In this document: positions 8,247-20,074 of the stretch, piece by piece | How the letters are laid out: each line of letters opens with the position of its first letter | Position numbering within the stretch: position 1 is the first letter of the stretch | Source of the DNA: Clavibacter tessellarius | Lineage (GTDB): Bacteria > Actinomycetota > Actinomycetes > Actinomycetales > Microbacteriaceae | Direction of reading: 5' to 3' | NCBI RefSeq assembly: GCF_001618005.1 | Contig: NZ_LQXA01000044.1 | Span: 1 to 64,000 of the forward strand | Length of the DNA stretch: 64,000 nucleotides | Notes under the pieces: generated by a model | The model's database searches: none | What the model saw: the letters and a program-made list of their open reading frames with translations, nothing else | What the model was told of the DNA's origin: nothing | Program-made: the position numbers and the translations under genes

Positions 8247-9251
8247 TCAGCGCCCGGTGCCGTCGACCGCGAGCGGCTCGATGGCCGCCAGCTCGTCGTC
8301 GGTGAGCGCCGGGGCGCCGGCCGCGGCCACGTTCTGCTCCAGCTGCTCCACGCTCGACGCGCCGATGAGCGCGCTCGTGATCCCGGGGTGCCGCAGCACC
8401 CACGTGAGCGCCAGCTGCGCGAGCGTCTGCCCGCGCCCCTCGGCCACGGCCTGCAGGCCGCGCGCCCGCTCCAGGTAGGTCGCGGACACGGCCGACTCGT
8501 CGAGGAACCCGCTCGTGGCGGCGCGCGAGTCGGAGGGGATGGATCCCGACAGGTACCGGTCCGTGAGCAGACCCTGCGCGAGCGGCGAGAACACGATGCA
8601 GCCGGATCCGGCCTCCTCCAGCACGGGCAGCAGCCCGCGCTCGACGTGCCGGTTGAACATCGAGTAGCTCGGCTGGTGGATGGTCAGCGGCACCTTGTGC
8701 TCGGCGAGCGCCGCCACGGCGCGCTCGGTCTGCTCGGGCGAGTAGTTGCTGATGCCGGCGTAGAGCGCCTTGCCCTGGTGCACCGCGGTCGCGAGCGCGC
8801 CCATGGTCTCCTCGATGGGCGTCTCGGGATCCGGGCGGTGCGAGTAGAACACGTCGACGTAGTCGAGGCCCAGGCGCCCGAGGCTCTGGTCGAGCGACGC
8901 GAGCATCGACTTGCGAGAGCCCCACTCGCCGTAGGGGCCGTCCCACATGAGGTAGCCGGCCTTGGAGGAGATGACGATCTCGTCGCGGTACGGGCGGAGG
9001 TCCTCCGCGAGGATCCGGCCGAACGCGGTCTCGGCGCTGCCGGGGGGCGGGCCGTAGTTGTTGGCGAGGTCGAAGTGCGTGATGCCGAGGTCGAACGCGC
9101 GGCGCACGATGGCCCGCTGGGTGTCTATCGGGCGGGCGGTGCCGAAGTTGTGCCAGAGGCCGAGGGAGAGCTCGGGCAGCTTCAGGCCCGAGCGGCCGGA
9201 GCGGCGATACGGCATGGACGAGTAGCGATCGGGATGAGCGACGTAGGTCAT
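8247..9251 (-). CDS. Aldo/keto reductase (YghZ/YajO-like)
   Basis: A 334-residue NADPH-dependent aldo/keto reductase. The catalytic tetrad is present: Asp and Tyr in FDLANNYGP, Lys in VISSKAGYLMW and His in FYSHRPDPE; the cofactor-binding end is ALIGASSVEQLEQN. Length and the LWHNFG motif match the L-glyceraldehyde-3-phosphate reductase (YghZ) subgroup, which detoxifies small aldehydes. The ATG at 9251 was chosen because the homologous domain begins 13 residues later (MPYRRSGRSGLKLPEL); a longer reading frame upstream is only GC-rich spacer. First gene of a leftward three-gene unit. Confidence 0.92.
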   Translation of the reverse strand: MTYVAHPDRYSSMPYRRSGRSGLKLPELSLGLWHNFGTARPIDTQRAIVRRAFDLGITHFDLANNYGPPPGSAETAFGRILAEDLRPYRDEIVISSKAGYLMWDGPYGEWGSRKSMLASLDQSLGRLGLDYVDVFYSHRPDPETPIEETMGALATAVHQGKALYAGISNYSPEQTERAVAALAEHKVPLTIHQPSYSMFNRHVERGLLPVLEEAGSGCIVFSPLAQGLLTDRYLSGSIPSDSRAATSGFLDESAVSATYLERARGLQAVAEGRGQTLAQLALTWVLRHPGITSALIGASSVEQLEQNVAAAGAPALTDDELAAIEPLAVDGTGR

Positions 9252-9402
9252 CCGCCGAGCGTACCGAGGGAGGCCGCCGCACCCGCCCGCCGCGACCGCC
9301 CCGACCGCCCCGCGCGGCCCGGGCGGCCCGGGCGGCCGTCGCGCGGGGCGGACCCTCCACCCCCTGTCCGCTGGCGACAAGCCCCTAGGCGACCGGCGGG
9401 CG

Positions 9403-9771
9403 ATGGCCTTCACTGAGAGCGTGCACACCATCCACTACGCCGACGGCCGCTACCTGACCGGCGACGACATCGCCAGCGCCGTGGTGGAGTGCGCGCAGGC
9501 GCTCGCTCGGGAGGGCACCGCCGCCGCGACCGTCGAGGTGCCCGTGCGGCTGCCCGAGGGCGGGGTGGGCACGATCGAGATCCTCATCGGGCCGGCCAGC
9601 CAGATCGTGGTGGAGCCCGCGGGCTCGTCCGACGACGAGCTGCGCGACACCGACGCCGTGGAGCGGATCCGCGCCCGCACCGTCCGCGCCCGCCAGTCGC
9701 AGTCGGGCACGAGCGTCAGCGCCGACCGGCAGGACGGCACGGCCGTCCCGGGGCTCGAGGACCTGGACTAG
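9403..9771 (+). CDS. Hypothetical protein, 122 residues
   Basis: I do not recognise this protein. It is small, acidic and soluble, with a beta-rich first half (IHYADGRYLTGDDIASAVV, then VEVPVRLPEGGVGTIEILIGPASQIVVEP) and a polar, probably disordered tail that ends GLEDLD. The first half could bind or present a ligand like a small ATP- or peptide-binding domain, but no motif supports a function. Start choice is uncertain: ATG 9403 has no clear ribosome site, and GTG 9421 six codons later would keep the whole conserved-looking part. Divergent from the aldo/keto reductase and 91 bases ahead of the alpha-galactosidase. Confidence 0.6.
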   Translation: MAFTESVHTIHYADGRYLTGDDIASAVVECAQALAREGTAAATVEVPVRLPEGGVGTIEILIGPASQIVVEPAGSSDDELRDTDAVERIRARTVRARQSQSGTSVSADRQDGTAVPGLEDLD

Positions 9772-9861
9772 GCGCGGGCACCCGCACCGGCACCGGCGCC
9801 GGCAGCCGCACGAGCGCGGGAGGATGGATCCGTCCCCACCCGCACCGACGCGAGGAGCCCC

Positions 9862-12045
9862 ATGTCCGACACCGCCGTCCCCTCCGCCCTCCTGCACCTC
9901 CGGGCGTCCGGCGTCTCGCTGGTCCTCGACCTCGTCGACGGCCGCCTCCCCGCCGTCGTGCACTGGGGCGCGGACCTCGGCGAGACGACCGCGGCCGACC
10001 TCGAGACCCTGGTGCTCGCGTCCGTCGAGCCGATCGTGGGCAGCATCGCGGACACGCCCGTGCGGCTGTCGATCCTGCCCGAGGCGCACACGTCGTGGAT
10101 GGGCAAGCCCGGTCTCGAGGGGCACCGCGACGGCGCCGACTGGTCGCCGATGTTCCGCGTCACGGCCGCGACGGTCGACGGCTCGCCGCTGCCGTCGGGC
10201 GTCGACGGCCGGCCCGGATCCGCGTCCGCCGGCCCCGCGCTCGTGCACGTCGACGCGGTCGACGACGCCGCGGGACTCGCGCTCGCGATCGACGTCGAGC
10301 TGCTGCCCTCCGGCCTCGTGCGGATGCGCGCCGAGGTCCGCAACCTGCGCGACGGCCTCTACTCCGTCGGCGCCCTCCAGCTCGCGCTGCCGCTCCCGGC
10401 CGAGGCCCGCGAGATCCTCGACTTCGCCGGACGCTGGGGCCTCGAGCGCACGCCGCAGCGCCGGGAGCTGGTGGTGGGGATCCACGAGCGCGAGGGCCGC
10501 AAGGGCCGCACCGGCCCCGACGCCGCGACCCTCCTCTCCGTCGGCACGCCCGGCTTCGGCTTCCGCCACGGCGACGTGCGCGGCGTCCACGTCGCGTTCA
10601 GCGGCAACCACCGCCACTACGCCGAGCGCCTCTCCACCGGCCGCCAGGTGATCGGCGGCGGCGAGCTGCTCCTGCCCGGCGAGGTGCGCCTCGCCCGCGA
10701 CGAGTCCTACGCGAGCCCGTGGGTCTACGCCGCGTACGGGCACGGCCTCGACGATCAGGCCGCCCGCTTCCACCGCTTCCTTCGCGCCCGGGACTCCCAC
10801 CCGCGCCGCGACCGGCCCATGACGATCAACGTGTGGGAGGCCGTCTACTTCGACCACGACCTCGCGCGCCTGCAGGACCTCGCGGATCGCGCCGCCGCGC
10901 TCGGCGTCGAGCGCTACGTGCTCGACGACGGCTGGTTCCGCCACCGCCGCGACGACCACGCCGGGCTCGGTGACTGGTACGTCGACGAGGCCGTGTGGCC
11001 CGACGGGCTCGACCCGATCATCGACCACGTCACGGGCCTCGGCATGGAGTTCGGCCTCTGGTTCGAGCCCGAGATGGTGAACGAGGACTCCGACCTGGCC
11101 AGGGCGCACCCCGAGTGGATCATGGCCACCGGCGGCCGCCTCCCCCGCCGGGCCCGCGACCAGCAGGTGCTCGACCTCGTGATCCCCGAGGCGTACGCGT
11201 ACGTGCTCGAGCGGATGACGGCGATCCTCACCGCCCACGACATCGCCTACGTCAAGTGGGACCACAACCGCGACCTCGTCGACGCCGGGGTCCACCCGCG
11301 CGGCGAGGCGGGCGTGCACCGGCAGACGCTCGCGGCGTACCGCCTCATGGACGAGCTGCGGGCGCGCTTCCCCGGCCTCGAGATCGAGGCGTGCGCGTCC
11401 GGCGGGGCCCGCGTCGACCTCGGCGTGCTCGAGCGCACCGACCGCGTGTGGGTCTCCGACTGCATCGACCCGCTCGACCGCCAGCAGATGATGCGCTGGA
11501 CCATGCAGCTCCTCCCGCCGGAGCTCCTGGGCTCGCACATCGCCTCGGGCGTGAGCCACACCACCGGCCGTGCGCACCGCCTCGCGTTCCGCGCGGGCTC
11601 GGCGCTGCACGGCCACCTCGGCATCGAGTGGGACCTCGCGCAGGCCACCGACGAGGAGAACGCCGACCTCGCGGCGTGGATCGCCCTCTACAAGGAGGAG
11701 CGCGCGCTGATGCACACGGGCACGGTCGTCCGCGCGGACGAGAGCGACCCGACGCTGCTGGTCCACGGCGCCGTGGCGCTGGACGCCGCTTCCGCGCTGT
11801 TCTTCCTCGCGTCGATCGGCCGCTCCGAGGTCTCCCCGCGCGGCCGCTTCCTGCTGCCGGGCCTCGATCCCGACCGCCGCTACCGCGTGGAGCCCGTGCG
11901 CGTCGGCACCCCGGAGCCCGGCTTCACGGCCCCGGCCTGGTGGGACGGCGTCGAGCTGACCGGCCGCGCGCTGGCCGCGTCGGGCCTGCACGCGCCGGCG
12001 ATGCTGCCCGAGTCGATCGCGATCCTGCGGGTGACGGCGGTCTGA
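9862..12045 (+). CDS. Alpha-galactosidase, GH36
   Basis: A 727-residue cytoplasmic retaining alpha-galactosidase of GH36 (clan GH-D), releasing galactose from raffinose-family oligosaccharides and galactomannan fragments. It has the family order: an N-terminal beta-sandwich (1-315), a catalytic barrel beginning MTINVWEAVYFDHD, and a C-terminal sheet domain. The nucleophile is Asp467 in YVKWDHNRD and the acid/base is Asp533 in WVSDCIDPLDRQ; substrate-site motifs are DDGWF and WFEPEMVNEDSDL. No signal peptide. A GAGGAG ribosome site precedes the ATG. No sugar transporter is adjacent, so uptake must occur elsewhere. Its end lies 13 bases from the convergent clpB stop. Confidence 0.95.
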   Translation: MSDTAVPSALLHLRASGVSLVLDLVDGRLPAVVHWGADLGETTAADLETLVLASVEPIVGSIADTPVRLSILPEAHTSWMGKPGLEGHRDGADWSPMFRVTAATVDGSPLPSGVDGRPGSASAGPALVHVDAVDDAAGLALAIDVELLPSGLVRMRAEVRNLRDGLYSVGALQLALPLPAEAREILDFAGRWGLERTPQRRELVVGIHEREGRKGRTGPDAATLLSVGTPGFGFRHGDVRGVHVAFSGNHRHYAERLSTGRQVIGGGELLLPGEVRLARDESYASPWVYAAYGHGLDDQAARFHRFLRARDSHPRRDRPMTINVWEAVYFDHDLARLQDLADRAAALGVERYVLDDGWFRHRRDDHAGLGDWYVDEAVWPDGLDPIIDHVTGLGMEFGLWFEPEMVNEDSDLARAHPEWIMATGGRLPRRARDQQVLDLVIPEAYAYVLERMTAILTAHDIAYVKWDHNRDLVDAGVHPRGEAGVHRQTLAAYRLMDELRARFPGLEIEACASGGARVDLGVLERTDRVWVSDCIDPLDRQQMMRWTMQLLPPELLGSHIASGVSHTTGRAHRLAFRAGSALHGHLGIEWDLAQATDEENADLAAWIALYKEERALMHTGTVVRADESDPTLLVHGAVALDAASALFFLASIGRSEVSPRGRFLLPGLDPDRRYRVEPVRVGTPEPGFTAPAWWDGVELTGRALAASGLHAPAMLPESIAILRVTAV

Positions 12046-12057
12046 GCCGCGAGGACG

Positions 12058-14250
<2,193 letters not shown>

Positions 14251-14269
14251 TGCGTTCCCTTCGGTCATA

Positions 14270-14290
14270 CTTGAGTCGTGCGGGCTCAAG
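14270..14290 (-). promoter_or_regulatory. HAIR operator (HspR-binding inverted repeat)
   Basis: CTTGAGT, seven bases, GCTCAAG: a 13/14 match to the actinobacterial HAIR consensus CTTGAGT-N7-ACTCAAG, which the heat-shock repressor HspR binds. It lies 20 bases before the preferred clpB start (GTG 14250), so bound HspR would block transcription of clpB. This is the expected target in actinobacteria, where clpB and dnaK share this control. Confidence 0.88.
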
Positions 14291-14328
14291 TTTACTGCGG
14301 GAGTTGGCTCAGCGCCAGCGGACGGAGG

Positions 14329-15222
14329 TCACTCCCCGAGGCGGAGCGACTCCACGGCCTCGGCGACGCGCGCGCGGGCGACCGAGCCGAGGCCGCGGAC
14401 GGGTCGCGGGAGCGGGTCGTCGCCGACGAGGCCGAGCTGCGCGGCGATCGCGGCGATCACGCGGTAGCTGCCGTGCTCGGCGAAGAGGTCCCACACCGGC
14501 CGCAGCCGATCCGACTCCGCGCGTGCGGCCGCGTGGTCGCCCGCCCGCACGGCGCGCGTGATCGCCGACACCGGGCCGGGCAGCGTGCCGCCGATGGCCG
14601 AGTACCAGGTGTCGCAGCCGGCGATCAGGCCGGCCGCGCCCCGCGCGTCACCGGACACGCCCACGGTGACCGACTCGGGGATCCGATCGCGGATCGCCCG
14701 CACGTGCGCGGCCGCCGCGTCCGGGTCGACCGGGACGCCGGGGATCTTGATCGACGCGACGTGCGGGAGCCGGGCGATGGCGGCGTAGAGGTCGAGCGTG
14801 AACCGGACGTGCGTGGTGCCCGGGTTGTCGTAGACGACGAGCGGCACGGACAGGCTCGCGGTGACGTCCTCGTAGAGGCCGAGCACCTCGTCGTCCGTGA
14901 GCGCCTGGTACGTCACGGGCGCCAGGAGCACCGCGGCGGCGCCCGCCTGCTGCGCGTCCTCGGCGAGGGCCAGGACGTCCGACGTGCCGAGCGCCCCGAT
15001 GCCCACGATCACCGGCACCGGACCCGCGTGCCGGACGGCGGCGGCCGCGACCCGCCGGCGCTCGTCGCGATCGAGGTACATGTACGCCCCCGTCGACCCG
15101 AGCGCGGCGATCGAGTCGACGCCGGCGGCGGCCAACCGCTCCACCAGACCCGCGAAGGCGGCCTCGTCGACGGCGCCGTCGCGCAGCGGGGTGAGGGGGA
15201 AGGCGCTGTGACCCGTGAGCAT
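14329..15222 (-). CDS. Dihydrodipicolinate synthase/N-acetylneuraminate lyase family protein
   Basis: A 297-residue class I aldolase-like barrel of the DapA/NanA family. The Schiff-base lysine is in [10 protein letters not shown], the catalytic tyrosine in [11 protein letters not shown] and the oxyanion-type motif reads GSTGAYMY where DapA has GTTGE. The Glu of that motif being replaced by Ala-Tyr, and the absence of lysine-biosynthesis neighbours, suggest a catabolic aldolase/dehydratase for a keto acid rather than the true dapA. ATG 15222 gives the family-typical [13 protein letters not shown] start. Next to a flavin reductase gene in the same direction with 77 bases between them. Confidence 0.85.
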   Translation of the reverse strand: MLTGHSAFPLTPLRDGAVDEAAFAGLVERLAAAGVDSIAALGSTGAYMYLDRDERRRVAAAAVRHAGPVPVIVGIGALGTSDVLALAEDAQQAGAAAVLLAPVTYQALTDDEVLGLYEDVTASLSVPLVVYDNPGTTHVRFTLDLYAAIARLPHVASIKIPGVPVDPDAAAAHVRAIRDRIPESVTVGVSGDARGAAGLIAGCDTWYSAIGGTLPGPVSAITRAVRAGDHAAARAESDRLRPVWDLFAEHGSYRVIAAIAAQLGLVGDDPLPRPVRGLGSVARARVAEAVESLRLGE

Positions 15223-15299
15223 GGCGTGTCCGATCGGTCGACGACGGGGATGCCGCCACGGTAGCGCCGCGTGCGGGACGGCCGAGCCCGGGGTCGCGC

Positions 15300-16328
15300 T
15301 CAGGCCGCGGCGGTGCGGGTGATGCTGGCGCCGGGCGCGGCAGCATGCGCGACGGCGACCGCGGCGGCGACGTCCTCGGTCACCATCCCGGCGTTCGCCA
15401 TCGCGCCCGCCATGGTGCCGGCGGCCATGGCGACGGGCACGTTCGCGGATCCGCTCGACGCGTTGCCGGCGATGAGCAGGCCGGGCACGCTCGTGCGGCC
15501 CATCGGATCCGCCGCCACGAACGGACCCCAGGGCGTCTCCTCGGTCGCGGCGCCGAGCGCGCGGGCGAACCCGTCGCGGGGCGCGACGCCGGGCATCGCG
15601 AAGAGCGAGTCGAGCGGGAGGACCCGGCCGTCGGCGAGCTCGACGCCCTCGAGCGCGCCGCGCTCGCCGAGCACGCGCGTGACGACCGCCTCCTCGATGC
15701 GGATCCCGCGGGCGTCGAGCCCGGCGCGCGTCGCGGCGTCGATCTCGAGCGGCTGGCCGTCCGCCGTCCCGCCCGCGACGAGGAAGGTGATGTCGGCGGA
15801 CCACTGGCGCAGCATCTGCACGTGGTGGAGGCTGCCGGGCCCGGTGGCGAGCACGCCGATGCGGCGGTCGCGCACCTCCCAGCCGTCGCAGTAGGGGCAC
15901 ACGACGATGCCCGCGCCCCAGTGCGCGGCGAGGCCGAGCACCTCGGGCAGGACGTCGGCGAGGCCGGTCGCGAGGATCACGCGGCGGGCGCGCACCTCGG
16001 CGCCGCTGTCGAGGCTCACGCGGAAGCGCGGGCCGGCGGGATCCTCGATCGCCGCGATCCCCTCGACCCGCCCGTCGAGCACGACGCCGCCGTAGCCCTC
16101 GATCTCGCGGCGCCCCTCCGCGAGGAGCTGCCGCGGCGGCTTCCCGTCGTGGCCGAGCACGCCGTGCATGTGCGCGGCGACCGCGTTGCGCGGCTGGCCC
16201 GCGTCCACGACGAGCACGCTCCGGCGAGCGCGCGCCAGCATGAGCGCCGCGCTCGATCCCGCGGCGCCGCCGCCGACGACGACCGCGTCCCACTCGTGCC
16301 GGCCGTCGATCCCTCGTGTGATGTCCAT
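15300..16328 (-). CDS. Thioredoxin-reductase-like FAD/NAD(P) oxidoreductase
   Basis: A 342-residue two-dinucleotide-binding flavoprotein. The FAD motif is VVVGGGAAGSSAA at about residue 16, the redox pair is CPYC (about residue 143), the NAD(P) region reads IGVLATGPGSLHHVQML, and a late FAD contact is GLLIAGNASSG. The NAD(P) motif lacks the standard GxGxxA pattern (ATGPGS). Family members of this size without a thioredoxin neighbour often reduce small disulfides or act as maturation oxidases. Here no thioredoxin gene is adjacent. Function beyond disulfide/FAD redox chemistry is not decidable. Confidence 0.87.
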   Translation of the reverse strand: MDITRGIDGRHEWDAVVVGGGAAGSSAALMLARARRSVLVVDAGQPRNAVAAHMHGVLGHDGKPPRQLLAEGRREIEGYGGVVLDGRVEGIAAIEDPAGPRFRVSLDSGAEVRARRVILATGLADVLPEVLGLAAHWGAGIVVCPYCDGWEVRDRRIGVLATGPGSLHHVQMLRQWSADITFLVAGGTADGQPLEIDAATRAGLDARGIRIEEAVVTRVLGERGALEGVELADGRVLPLDSLFAMPGVAPRDGFARALGAATEETPWGPFVAADPMGRTSVPGLLIAGNASSGSANVPVAMAAGTMAGAMANAGMVTEDVAAAVAVAHAAAPGASITRTAAA

Positions 16329-16413
16329 GGCTCGAGCCTCGCGGACCCGGGCGCTCGGCGCACGGCTCCTTGCGGGATCAGCAAGGCGGAGCCGCCTGTC
16401 GCGGCCGCCGACC

Positions 16414-17610
16414 TCAGCGCAGGAGCGCCTCGATGCGCCGCAGCACGTCGTCGGGCGACGGCAGCGCGCGCATCTCCGCGGCGACGGCCGCGGCGGCCGC
16501 GCGCGGGGTCGGATCCGCGAGCATCGCCCGGATCCGCGCCGCGATCTCGTCCGGCGTCGCGCGCGCGTCGAGCATCGCGCCCGCCCCGAGCTCCCGCACC
16601 CGCTCGCCGTTGGGGAGCTGGTCGGCGCCCAGCGGCAGCACGAGCAGGGGCACGCCGTGCGCGAGCGACTGCGTCATGGTGCCGGATCCGCCGTGCGACA
16701 CGACGAGGTCGGCCACGTCGAGCACGCCGTCATGCGGCACGTACCGCTCGAGCCGCACGTTCTCGCCCGCCACCGCGAACCCGGCCGGGTCGATGTCGGG
16801 CCCGGTCGTGACCAGCGCGCGCACGGGCAGCGTCTCGAGGGCCTGGATGATCCGCGGCAGCAGGTCGCCCGACGCCCTGTTGAAGATCGTGCCGAGGGTC
16901 GCGTAGACGCGGCGCTCCTCCTCGCCCGCCGCGAACCAGGCCACGGCGGGATGGTCGCGGTCCGGCCGCGGGGCCTCCGGGCCCATCCGGGTGACGGGCG
17001 AGCGGCGCTCGCGGACGCGGCGGAACGACGCGGGGAACGGGATCACGGCGAGCTGCCCGTCGATCACGCGCAGCTCGGGGTCGGGCGCCAGTCCGACCTC
17101 CGCACGGAAGCCCTGCATGGGCTCGCGGAGCTGCTCGATCCACCCCTCGGGCGCGGTCGCGAACACCTCGACCACGACGCACGGGATGCCGACGCGCTCG
17201 GCCGCGACCATGGCGCCGAAGTCCTGCCCGTCGCAGACGACGACGTCGGCCGGCCAGGCGGACGCGATCCCCGAGACGGCGTCCCGCGCCTCCCGGCCGG
17301 TGGGCCCGAGGAAGTACGGCGCCACGTTCCGCAGCACCCCGGACGCGGCGACGGGCGTCAGGACGCCGGTGCCGTCCTCCCGCCAGCTCGGCTGCGCGGT
17401 CGACGGCATGGTCGACACCTCGCGCGGGTGGAGGTGGTCGAAGCCGGTCTCGTCGAGCACGACGGACCGCGCTCCGCAGAGGGCCGTCTCGTGGCCCGCC
17501 GCCGCGGCCGCGTGCGCGAGGGGCATCAGCGGCCCGAGGTGGCCCCGGCCGCGCGCGAACGAGAAGAGGATGCGCGCGCGGCGGCGGGATCGGGTCGCGG
17601 TCGTCGTCAT
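16414..17610 (-). CDS. Glycosyltransferase, macrolide (MGT/UGT) family, GT1
   Basis: A 398-residue GT-B glycosyltransferase. The N-terminal acceptor domain begins RILFSFARGRGHLGPLMPLA; the C-terminal nucleotide-sugar domain carries the hallmark VVSHGGSGTMTQSLAHGVPLLVLPLGADQ. Such enzymes transfer a sugar from UDP- or dTDP-sugar to a small hydrophobic acceptor, including macrolides for self-protection. ATG 17610 gives a short basic leader (TTTATRSRRRAR) before the first strand. It stands alone, with a 285-base gap to the zinc locus upstream, and no natural-product synthase is nearby, so a detoxifying role is as likely as biosynthesis. Confidence 0.88.
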   Translation of the reverse strand: MTTTATRSRRRARILFSFARGRGHLGPLMPLAHAAAAAGHETALCGARSVVLDETGFDHLHPREVSTMPSTAQPSWREDGTGVLTPVAASGVLRNVAPYFLGPTGREARDAVSGIASAWPADVVVCDGQDFGAMVAAERVGIPCVVVEVFATAPEGWIEQLREPMQGFRAEVGLAPDPELRVIDGQLAVIPFPASFRRVRERRSPVTRMGPEAPRPDRDHPAVAWFAAGEEERRVYATLGTIFNRASGDLLPRIIQALETLPVRALVTTGPDIDPAGFAVAGENVRLERYVPHDGVLDVADLVVSHGGSGTMTQSLAHGVPLLVLPLGADQLPNGERVRELGAGAMLDARATPDEIAARIRAMLADPTPRAAAAAVAAEMRALPSPDDVLRRIEALLR

Positions 17611-17850
17611 GCGGTCGGGCTCCTCCGGGTCGGCCGATGCCGGTTCGGACCCGACGGGGATCGGGAGTCGGGGCGGGCCGCGGGGATCCGGCGCGGACCG
17701 CATGGCGTGCCGGCAGCGGGAACGAGGATCGTGGCACGCCGTCGCCCGCCCGCGGCGACCGTGCCCACAGACGGGTCCGCGTCGCGTGCGCATCCGCCTG
17801 CGCACCCGCGGACCTGCGCACCCGCGCACCCGCGGACGCCGGACGCGCGA

Positions 17851-17878
17851 GGGGCGCGGAGCATCCGCCCCGCGCCCC
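17851..17878 (-). terminator. Hairpin after the leftward zinc operon
   Basis: GGGGCGCGG pairs with CCGCGCCCC across a 10-base loop, 17 bases beyond the stop of the AztD-like gene. No T-run follows on the minus strand, as is usual for this GC content. The 200 bases further left hold only a run of imperfect CACCCGCG repeats (about 17793-17835) and no gene. Confidence 0.5.
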
Positions 17879-17894
17879 GCGACGCCCCTGCGGA

Positions 17895-19106
17895 TCAGCC
17901 CGCGGCGACCGCCATCTCGTTCGGCGTGACGTCGAGGGTCGTGCTCGAGCGCACCTCGCCCGTCGTGAGGTCCACCGCGTGCACCTCCTGCGCGGCCGGC
18001 TCCGTGACGTACCCGATGCCGTCGGCGACGACGATCGCGGGGTGCGGGTCCTGCCACTCGACCGGGCTCTCCCATGCGTCCATGACGGGGAAGGAGCCGG
18101 TCAGCTCGCCGGTCGCGGGGTCGAGCACGTGGATCGCGCCGTCCGAGCCCATGATGTAGGCCATGTCGTCCGGGCCGCGCGCGACGTCGCGGAACGTGTA
18201 GCCGACGCCCTCCGGCAGGTCGACGACGCGGAGGGTCCCCGCCTCGGTGTCGATCAGGGTCACGGCCTCGAGCAGGTAGCCCTCGGCGTCGCGGTCGGAC
18301 TTGTAGTCGCCGACGACGATCGGGCTGGTCTCGCTCACGTAGGCGTTGCCCATCCGGCCGTACGGCTGGTCGGGCGCGGTGAGCTTGGTGATCGCGCCGT
18401 CGTCGTAGAGGAGCGCGCCGTCCTCGCAACCGAAGACCACGACCTCGCCGGCCGCGGTGCCCTCGCCGTGGACGCCGGGGCACTGGTCGCTCTGCGCGAC
18501 GACCGCGCCGGACGCGTCGCGGACCTCGATGCCGTTCCGGCCGTCCGCGTTCCCGACGGTGGTGAGGAACGTGCCGTCCTCGAGCACGATCGAGACGCCG
18601 TGGTGCGCCTCGACGCCCGCGATCGTCTCGGTCTCGGGCATGCCGTCCGTGGTGGCGAGGGCCGCGGTGTCGAAGACCGTCGTGTCGCTCGTGCCGTCGG
18701 CGTAGAGGATCGTCTTGCCCGCGTGGCGGACGACGTGGCCGGGGGTGTCGGCCGCGAAGACCGTGTCCGTCAGCTCGGGCTCGTCGCCGGTGCCGGCCGC
18801 GGTGTCGAGCACCTGGAAGCCCTCGCTCATCGTGACCATGACGTGCCGGTCGTCGCCCGCGGGGTTGAGGCGGGTGAACTCCTCGGAGTCGAGGTCGGCG
18901 ACGGTCTCGAGCGTCTCGCCGTCGAGGACGAGGATGCCGCCCTCGTACGCGACGGCGAGGCGGGGTCCGGCTGCCTCGCCGGATCCGGCCGCGGCGTCGG
19001 AGGACGGGGAGCCCTCCGGGGCGGGGGTGGAGCAGGCCGCGAGCGTCGCGGCGAGACCCAGGGTGACGGCGGCGATGCCGGTCCGTCGTAGTCGGGGGGT
19101 GCGCAT
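17895..19106 (-). CDS. AztD-like zinc chaperone lipoprotein, beta-propeller
   Basis: A 403-residue secreted lipoprotein (lipobox TLAACST, Cys about residue 25) whose body is a run of WD/YVTN-like blades. AztD proteins are periplasmic metallochaperones that hand zinc to the binding protein AztC. A possible metal site is EAHHGVSIV, with further His/Asp in WQDPHPAIVV and a Cys pair (QCPGVHGE, FGCEDG). It is the last of four leftward genes and lies 35 bases after aztC. Its paralogue is two genes upstream. Having two AztD-like proteins around one AztC is unusual and may mean two zinc-loading steps or different affinities. Assignment to AztD rests on context plus fold pattern. Confidence 0.78.
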   Translation of the reverse strand: MRTPRLRRTGIAAVTLGLAATLAACSTPAPEGSPSSDAAAGSGEAAGPRLAVAYEGGILVLDGETLETVADLDSEEFTRLNPAGDDRHVMVTMSEGFQVLDTAAGTGDEPELTDTVFAADTPGHVVRHAGKTILYADGTSDTTVFDTAALATTDGMPETETIAGVEAHHGVSIVLEDGTFLTTVGNADGRNGIEVRDASGAVVAQSDQCPGVHGEGTAAGEVVVFGCEDGALLYDDGAITKLTAPDQPYGRMGNAYVSETSPIVVGDYKSDRDAEGYLLEAVTLIDTEAGTLRVVDLPEGVGYTFRDVARGPDDMAYIMGSDGAIHVLDPATGELTGSFPVMDAWESPVEWQDPHPAIVVADGIGYVTEPAAQEVHAVDLTTGEVRSSTTLDVTPNEMAVAAG

Positions 19107-19141
19107 GGTGGTTCCTTCTGTGTGGGAGGGATCGCGGGCAC

Positions 19142-20074
19142 TCAGGGGGAGAGCCCGGTGGCGATGCGCTGCGTGTTCACGCGCATCATGGCGAGGTAGT
19201 CGGGGGCGCCGCCCTCGGGACCCGTGAGGGACTCCGTGAACAGCTCGACCACCTCCACGCGGATGTCGGCCTCGCTCGCGAGCGCCTGCACGAGGCGGTC
19301 GGGTTGCGAGGACTCCGCGAAGATCGTGGGGACGCCGGTCTCCTCGACCGCGTCGACCAGGTCGGCGAGGTCGCTGGCGGACGGCGCGGCGAGGGTGGTG
19401 CCGCCGGGGATCACGGCGCCGACGACCTCGAAGCCGAAGCGGTCGGCGAGGTACCCGAAGACGTGGTGGTTGGTGACGAGGGCGCGGCGCTCGTCGGGGA
19501 TCGCGGCGAACGCGGCCGTCATCTCGGCGTCGAGCGCCTCCAGCTCGCCGCGGTAGGCGGCGGCCTGGCCGGCGACCACGTCCGGATCCACGCCCTCGAT
19601 CCCGGCGACCACGGGCTCCAGCGCGTCGACGACGTCGACCATGCGGGCGGGATCCGTCCAGAAGTGCGAGTCGGGCATGCCCTCCGCGTCGCCCTCGGCG
19701 TAGTCGAGCACCTCGATGGCATCGCCCGCGACGAAGCTCGGCACGTCGGCGGCGGTGGCCGCGTCGAGGTGCTGCTGCAGCCCCTCCTCCAGTCCCAGCC
19801 CGTTGGAGACGACGAGGTCGGCGGAGCGGAGGCGGGCGGCCTCCTGCGCGGAGATCTCGAAGGAGTGCGGATCCGCGTCCGGCTTCATCAGCGTCACGAC
19901 CTCGGCCTCGTCGCCCACGAGCTCCTCGACGACGTCGCCGAGGATGTTGGTGGAGACGTAGACGGTCGGGCGGTCGTCGCCCGCGGTCGCGCAGCCGGTG
20001 AGGGCGAGGGCGGTCGCGGCGGAGGCGGCTGCCGCTGCGAGGGCGGCGGGCAGGCGCCGGGCACGCGCGCTCAT
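19142..20074 (-). CDS. aztC: Zinc ABC transporter substrate-binding lipoprotein AztC
   Basis: A 310-residue cluster A-I binding protein (ZnuA/AztC type). Lipobox LALTGCAT follows a 26-residue leader, so it is anchored outside the membrane. Candidate zinc ligands in family order are His in PDADPHSFE, His in PDSHFWTDP, His in VTNHHVFGYL and an acidic residue in FAESSQPD. It lacks the long His-rich loop of ZnuA, as AztC proteins do, which fits delivery of zinc by AztD. The ATG at 20074 overlaps the stop of the upstream AztD gene (ATGA). It delivers zinc to the AztB/AztA channel encoded next door. Confidence 0.88.
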   Translation of the reverse strand: MSARARRLPAALAAAAASAATALALTGCATAGDDRPTVYVSTNILGDVVEELVGDEAEVVTLMKPDADPHSFEISAQEAARLRSADLVVSNGLGLEEGLQQHLDAATAADVPSFVAGDAIEVLDYAEGDAEGMPDSHFWTDPARMVDVVDALEPVVAGIEGVDPDVVAGQAAAYRGELEALDAEMTAAFAAIPDERRALVTNHHVFGYLADRFGFEVVGAVIPGGTTLAAPSASDLADLVDAVEETGVPTIFAESSQPDRLVQALASEADIRVEVVELFTESLTGPEGGAPDYLAMMRVNTQRIATGLSP